Source of the DNA: Dirofilaria immitis
Taxonomy: Eukaryota > Nematoda > Chromadorea > Rhabditida > Onchocercidae
Direction: 5' to 3'
NCBI GenBank assembly: GCA_024305405.1
Contig: JAKNDB010000086.1
Coordinates: 1,177,001-1,241,000, forward strand
DNA length: 64,000 nucleotides
The notes under the pieces were generated by a model that was given only the letters and a program-made list of their open reading frames with translations, made no database searches and was not told where the DNA came from. How positions within the stretch are numbered: position 1 is the stretch's first letter; each line of letters starts with the position of its first letter. Positions 58,632-64,000 of this stretch are shown one piece after another. The translations under genes were made by a program, and so were the position numbers.

Positions 58632-59918
58632 TTGTCCTTCAGATTTTGTCTTAGTCCATATCAAATTCATTTGTTGAATCGTTTTTTTATTTTTAAGTAG
58701 AAATGATTACCACAATTTCATCTTTGGTTATTCCACATGATTTGCTTTTAGCTTTACATTATTCATCTTTCTCTTTCCTACCTTGAATCACTATACATTT
58801 TATGAAACTTTCGTTAGGCAAATTTTTATTCTCAATTATTGTTTTTAAAAATAAGTGTAGAATATTTCAGCTTTGTTTATATTTCATGAGACATAAACAA
58901 ATATCACAATGATCATGAAACTTCATTTGCTGGCTTAAAAAGCGCCTTTTTGAAAGAAAACTATTTTCTTTCATGGTTTTGTTTTCTTAATTTTAATGCG
59001 TAATTGGAGTCTCTGGAAATTTTCAATTTTTATGGCATATGCTGTTTGTTGTTTAATCGACATCGCTTTATAAACGTTACCGTGCTATCTTATTAAATAG
59101 TCATTTGGTATTTAAATGCATCTAAACGAATTCTCTAATCCCTAAATTTCAAGTTTTGCTTTTACGGAATATTACTGCTCCATGTTTTTATAATTCGATG
59201 ACAAAATACATTTCTATGTCTGTATATTATTGATGTATATATATATTTTTATAAATTTATAATTAAGAGATTACAGCAATGGATCTAAATATCAATGGTT
59301 ATCATCAACAGCATAACTCGAAGCATCACAAAAGTCAAAGAATGAGTTAAAAACTTGCCAAATATATTAGACACAGGAGATTTAGCCTAAAATACGGAAA
59401 GTTGAACTCGGTAATGCTGTATACATTCGCCGAATTTACCGAAGCTCATCATGATGCGTCAAATGAGATAGCAAAGATGAGGGAGTGAGAGTGTACTGAT
59501 ATTACGTTGCCAACTGAGAATGCTTGTTTTCGTCGTTATAGTTGCCCCAAATACGTGTAATATTAATGCAATAATACTTAAACTTCTATCAATACTAATT
59601 GATTTTCCTATTTTCTCTCTTGTTATACGAACAGTAAACTTTCTTGAGTCTCTATTCTTACGAACGAAACCAACTTTCGTTGTTCGTTTCATCATAATAT
59701 TCAAGCTGAAGGACATCTTACAGATAGCATTTCTTTAAATACTGGTATCTTCTGCTCATCTTAAACCTTGCATCTCTAGTTAACCTGCATTTCCAGTTGT
59801 TAACTTCTCCATCTCAAGTCGTTAGCTTTATTTATAAAATTAGTGATGTTTCATAAAATATTCTTATTGGAAATTGAGTAATGCATTACTGCAAAGGAAG
59901 GCTGGAAGGAATATCAGG
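58632..59918. other. Intergenic between CEP97-like and the last gene
   Basis: A+T rich; overlapping open frames at 59459-59738 on both strands lack splice signals or family similarity and look like chance. Confidence 0.4.
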
Positions 59919-62900
59919 ATGGATTTAAACTTGAAAACAGAAATGAATGATATGTTTGTGCCATCCGATGAAGTTCAGGGAAAGATTTTAGATGAGTGCA
60001 ATTTGACCGTGAAATTTTGAAATTCTTCGGACGGATATAGCAGGGATCCACATTCTATTCCATCAAATAAAAGAAACAGTTAGTTAATCATGAATGAGAT
60101 TCAGATAACTTAATAATATCCTGAATGTCCCAGCAACATAAAACAGCAATTATCTGGGATAGCCATCTGAGATGCCGGCATTTCACAGCGCTCAAGTTGA
60201 TTATGACATTCAGGAAGCGAGCATGTTGTAGTTGATTGGGATAAGGGATCCTCCTGAGATTATACCATCGTGGCATCAGGTGATTTTTGCTTGATTAGTA
60301 ACAATGAAAGCCATAGTCTTGACGATAAAACAATTTAGTGCCATTGCAATATTGACGTTGATAATTAGACTTTGATAGTATGTCAGGTGCGCAGACCTGT
60401 AAAACTTGTAGTTAGACGCGAAATGTCATTTAGATCATTATATTTCTTCATCATAATATTTTTTTTTCTCAGAAATTTCAGGATGCCATTGATGACGGAT
60501 GATTTGGATATAAAATATGGAGTAGTGAGTCAGAATGATGTGGCTGACAAGAAAAAACGGAAAAAATCAAAGGGAAGGACACTGGAAATCGACTTCCCAC
60601 TTCATTCGAATGGGCTGATTCAGTGGGTTGCTTGGTCTTGATTTATCCTGAGACTAAAAAGAAAAATTAATCCAAGAAAAATAACTTTAGTACGGTCAGA
60701 AGATGTGATTGATATTCTTTTTCATATGAAGAAAGGCTTCTCTGAAGCAATTTTATGCTTATAGGAAGGAATGCTCATCATTCCTTACTCTCTTCATGGT
60801 TGAAAATGATAGTTTACTCGAATTTTTGTTGTTTTAAATTATTTGCTAAAAAAGCAACGTGTTTAACTGTTGGCTTTATCTTGCTTAACAATTCGTTTTG
60901 CATTTTCGGTCTGAATAAATCAAACGAAACCAGTCACGCTGTCGACCGTTGTAGAAAATAAAACGAGCGTTTTTCAGGTCATACGAATCTAGCATTTCTT
61001 ATGACACGAACGATCAGAAAGTTATACCCGCGTACTCTGCTGATATTCCTGTAGTGGGAAATGATTGTTCGGATGTAATTAATCAGCTCTTGCCTACTGT
61101 TCGGGATGCTATGCAGTGAGCGTTATTTTTTTATTGCTTCAGGATTCTGACAGCACTTTTATATTCTGTATAATCTTAGACTAAGTAAAGTAAGAGATGG
61201 TGCAGTATGAAACTGTACACAACTTCTAGGAATGAATTTAAAGATTAAAAGATATGTGGCAAGGCATACAGAAGTCAAAAGTTATTGTCATAAAATATCC
61301 AAAAACGCCTTATATATTCAAAACGTCTGGATATCATGAAGAAAAATACGAAAATTATATCAAAAAAGTTTTTAATTTTAGTGCATCATCTTACAGCATG
61401 TTATTCTTCGTTCACTAATACGATATCGCAGTGATTCTGTGATGGTAATTGAACTGAGCGCATCGCTATAGCATGGAATTAAGAAAAAAGCTTGTTTTTA
61501 TTCATAAATTTACTTCAGAACGTATTGAATTCTAGGGAGAATGTTTAAACTCTCAAAACAGCTGTGACGCTACCAATAACTTTGGTATAAAACAAAATGT
61601 CCAGACCAACCACACTTTCAAGGGAATTATTGCATTTCAGAGAATTTTTATATGATGTTGGCAGTCGTGCTTGTGAAATAGAAGAAGTTGTCAATTTTTA
61701 AAAATATCAGACATTGCATTGCAGTATAAGCAGATGCTTAACTCCTTAAATAATTCGCAATTATGCAGGCTTTTCGAAAAGTTGAACGTATTTCATATAT
61801 CATATGAAGGCTCAAAGATGATTCTTCAAATGGCAAGTTTAGTTTCATCCGGATTTTAATTGTATTTGGCTAACTTTTTATTAGGAAAGCTGAATAACAA
61901 TAAAAATAGGATTTTTATTCTCGTAATTTTCAGCATTAATCACAACAAATTTCTAATGAAACCATAAGTAGCAAGTATTTTCAGATTAATGAACCATTTC
62001 AACTATCTAATTCTAACACGGCTTTGTCATCAAATATCTCATCTTTATCTAATCCTAATAATAGCGACCAGTTATTGACGTTACTGAAGGGTACTTTGAA
62101 TAGTACTTCAGGCGTCTCTATTGCTCAAACTAAACCTCTCTCTGCAATTACAAATGATTTCACAAAGTACTACGTTTTTCTTTATTTTTAAGTCCGTTGA
62201 ATGAAAACTATTGTTTCATATTTATGTTATTCAGTTAATTCTTAGTAGATTACCGCAGCAATATTTAAATGGGACAGAAACAATGGGACAACTTGACAAT
62301 GAAATTAACTCTCACCAAAAAGTTGTTGGAGGTACGATGGTACATAAGCGCTTATCTGCGGTAAATCCTTTCCTTTATTTTAAATCTTCTCTATTATATA
62401 ACATGAAATTGAATTTGCTCATATGATTGCAGTAATAGGATGAAATGATTACAATATAATGTTTGAGTAAGGCTTAAGGTTAAAAACGAAGTTCCTTATG
62501 TAAGCAGCATTTCAATACCATCATTGCTTGATAACATTTCTTGCATATATCTACAATATTAGAATTGTTTTTCTTTTGATTTTCAAATATTTTATGCTTG
62601 TTAATATACTCAGCCCCTGAAATGTTTGAAATGTATACCGATTTCAATTTTCGTGACAAACCATTAACGAACAATAATTTATGATATATATTTAAAGATA
62701 TATCGGAGGCATATTTTGGTTGATAAAGATGGGAAAAATTTTAAATACGCCATGAAAGTTTAAAAGGAATATTGCTTTCTAAAATTTAATTCATTAAACA
62801 ATTAATCATCTTATTCTATCATCTTATTTTTATTAGCTGTCTCGTAGAGCTTCTATAAATTATATATTTCTCATTGAATAATGTTTCGATTTTCCTTGTA

Positions 62901-63956
62901 TATTATTTATTTCTCTGAATTCAGGATGAACTGCTTGTTCAGCAGAATGGGGATATTTTTATGACCAAAATACGGAGTTGGTGGATCGAAGAATGCTTAT
63001 GCAAGATACGAGATTTCATTTAGAGTAAGAGTATTTTTGTTGTTTGTTAATTTATAATTAGTTTCAATAAAATTTCTTGAAAACCCATCTGATAGATAAT
63101 GATTGTCGAATCAACTGTTAGAGCTTCCAGCTTCTGTTGTGCTATTTACCATTTTCAATTAGAACACTGTTGTTCATAAATGTGAAAATAATTTTCGCAC
63201 AATCGAAATTTCAGAAAGAGATTTATAGAACAGAGATTGAAAGATGTGGAAAAAAGATACGAAGAGAGATTATTTAATGTCTCTTTAATGTTAAAAAAAG
63301 CTTACGTAAGTCATCCATTATTTTTCAAATTAATTCTTTTATCGAGATGCTGCTTACATTAACCTTCATGGATAGTTTTCAAAGTAGTTTTCACAGATAA
63401 GCGTTTTGTTTGTATGAATATTGTCTTGAATTTGATATTGTATGAAAAAATATTATTTATTATATTTATTTTCCAGAAAGAAATATTAGATTTGCGATTA
63501 GGGAAAGCTAAAGCATTAGCAAATAAAAGAATGGGACAAGCTGAACTTGCTTTAAAGCATGCTAATGTAATACACGACAGGTATTTTGCTTGGATTTTTG
63601 CGAAGTTTATTTGTTTCAGTGTCACATTACTTGCTTTGTGAAGATGAAGGAAGTCGTTAAGAGGTTTCCTTATTAGATAGTATAAATAAAAGAGGTTTCC
63701 TTATTAGATAGTATAAACAAATGAAATGCAAGGAGAATTTATTATTGGATTCAATTTAGAACTAATTGTAGATTTCTGCAACTTTAATTATTTTTAATAC
63801 GTGGTTAAATATTTTTGGACGTGAGATTTCTCGCTGCAAGTTTAATTATAAAATAGAATATTAATGACTTGGCACTTTCTTCTTCAGGAGTTCTAGGAGT
63901 CACCTGTTAAATAACTTTTACATATCTTGCAGATTTCAGCTCTATTTGAACTAGTG
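59919..63956 (+). CDS. Unrecognised gene with Ser/Asn-rich linker and C-terminal coiled coil
   Basis: A possible start at 59919, three bases after a tatcag acceptor, gives MDLNLKTEMNDMFVPSDEVQ. Further blocks: 60138-60290 (EMPAFHSAQVDYDIQEASM and RDPPEIIPSWHQ, split by a stop), 60389-60430 (VRRPVKLVVRRE), 60483-60620 (TDDLDIKYGVVSQNDVADKK, TLEIDFPLHSNGLIQ), 60679-60755 (TLVRSEDVIDILFHMKKGF) and 60979-61115 (IPVVGNDCSDVINQLLPTV). The 3' part is firm: 61641-61832, 61985-62166, 62249-62331, 62943-63024, 63215-63305 and 63477-63580 join in phase. They encode EFLYDVGSRACEIEEVV, LKISDIALQYKQMLNSLNN, a Ser/Asn-rich stretch, then a charged coiled coil (HLEKRFIEQRLKDVEKRYEE, LDLRLGKAKALANKRMGQAE). A last exon from 63889 may end at a TAG near 63956. 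A T5 run at 61695-61699 appears one base short, and the intron after 61832 starts GC. No family recognised. Confidence 0.55.
63649..63714. repeat. Tandem duplication in the last intron
   Basis: Two near-identical copies of about 32 bases with core gaggtttccttattagatag. Intronic position after the coiled-coil exon. Confidence 0.85.
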
Positions 63957-64000
63957 AATTTTTTACTCTCAAATCTTAATTTGCTATTATTTTCGACAAA

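Noticed and set aside
62925..62965. Apparent T-run loss in the last gene before YFYDQNTELVD
   Set aside because: An acceptor at 62942 gives an in-phase junction without any change.

Overview
This window is nuclear DNA of a nematode, most likely a filarial or other spirurid worm. The evidence is strong A+T richness, many short introns, exons that only make sense after splicing, spliced-leader-type acceptors a few bases before start codons, and closest recalled family members in Caenorhabditis (SRC-1, IDHA-1, RPN-8, UNC-57, a CREB3-class bZIP). No prokaryotic, organellar or viral genes, CRISPR arrays, tRNAs or rRNAs were recognised.

Layout: (1) 1-2790: edge of an unknown minus-strand gene, an unknown membrane-protein gene, and RNase P subunit RPP21. 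(2) 3332-6982 (-): WD40 protein of the WDR61/SKI8 type. (3) 7476-10212 (+): proteasome lid subunit RPN8. (4) 11100-15772 (+): hexokinase. (5) 17382-18399 (+): short collagen with hydrophobic segments at both ends; 19319-19824 (-): 82-residue single-pass membrane protein. (6) 19825-25878: 6 kb with no recognisable gene. (7) 25879-28560 (-): ER-membrane bZIP factor of the CREB3 class. (8) 29740-33078 (-): Src kinase. (9) 34210-36214 (-): LysM-domain membrane protein, head-to-head with (10) 36652-39054 (+): mitochondrial isocitrate dehydrogenase alpha. (11) 42588-45739 (+): endophilin A. (12) 47022-51619 (-): VAC14, scaffold of the PI(3,5)P2 kinase complex. (13) 52464-53584 (-): unrecognised gene. 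(14) 54256-58631 (+): CEP97-like centriolar LRR/IQ protein. (15) 59919 to the right edge (+): unrecognised coiled-coil gene.

The genes are unrelated housekeeping and signalling genes; there is no functional cluster. Endophilin and VAC14 both act in endomembrane traffic, but their proximity is probably chance.

The strongest unexpected signal is technical or evolutionary. In at least seven otherwise intact conserved genes, the reading frame is restored by one extra base at an A/T homopolymer of 4-5 bases. Introns and all other exons of these genes are in phase. This looks like systematic homopolymer shortening in the assembly and matters for anyone predicting proteins here. Separate curiosities are a 40-base insertion in the WD40 gene, the double-anchored collagen, a 53-base inverted repeat in a hexokinase intron, three GC-AG introns, and several unexplained conserved-looking blocks. 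Exon coordinates were derived by hand from splice consensus and phase.
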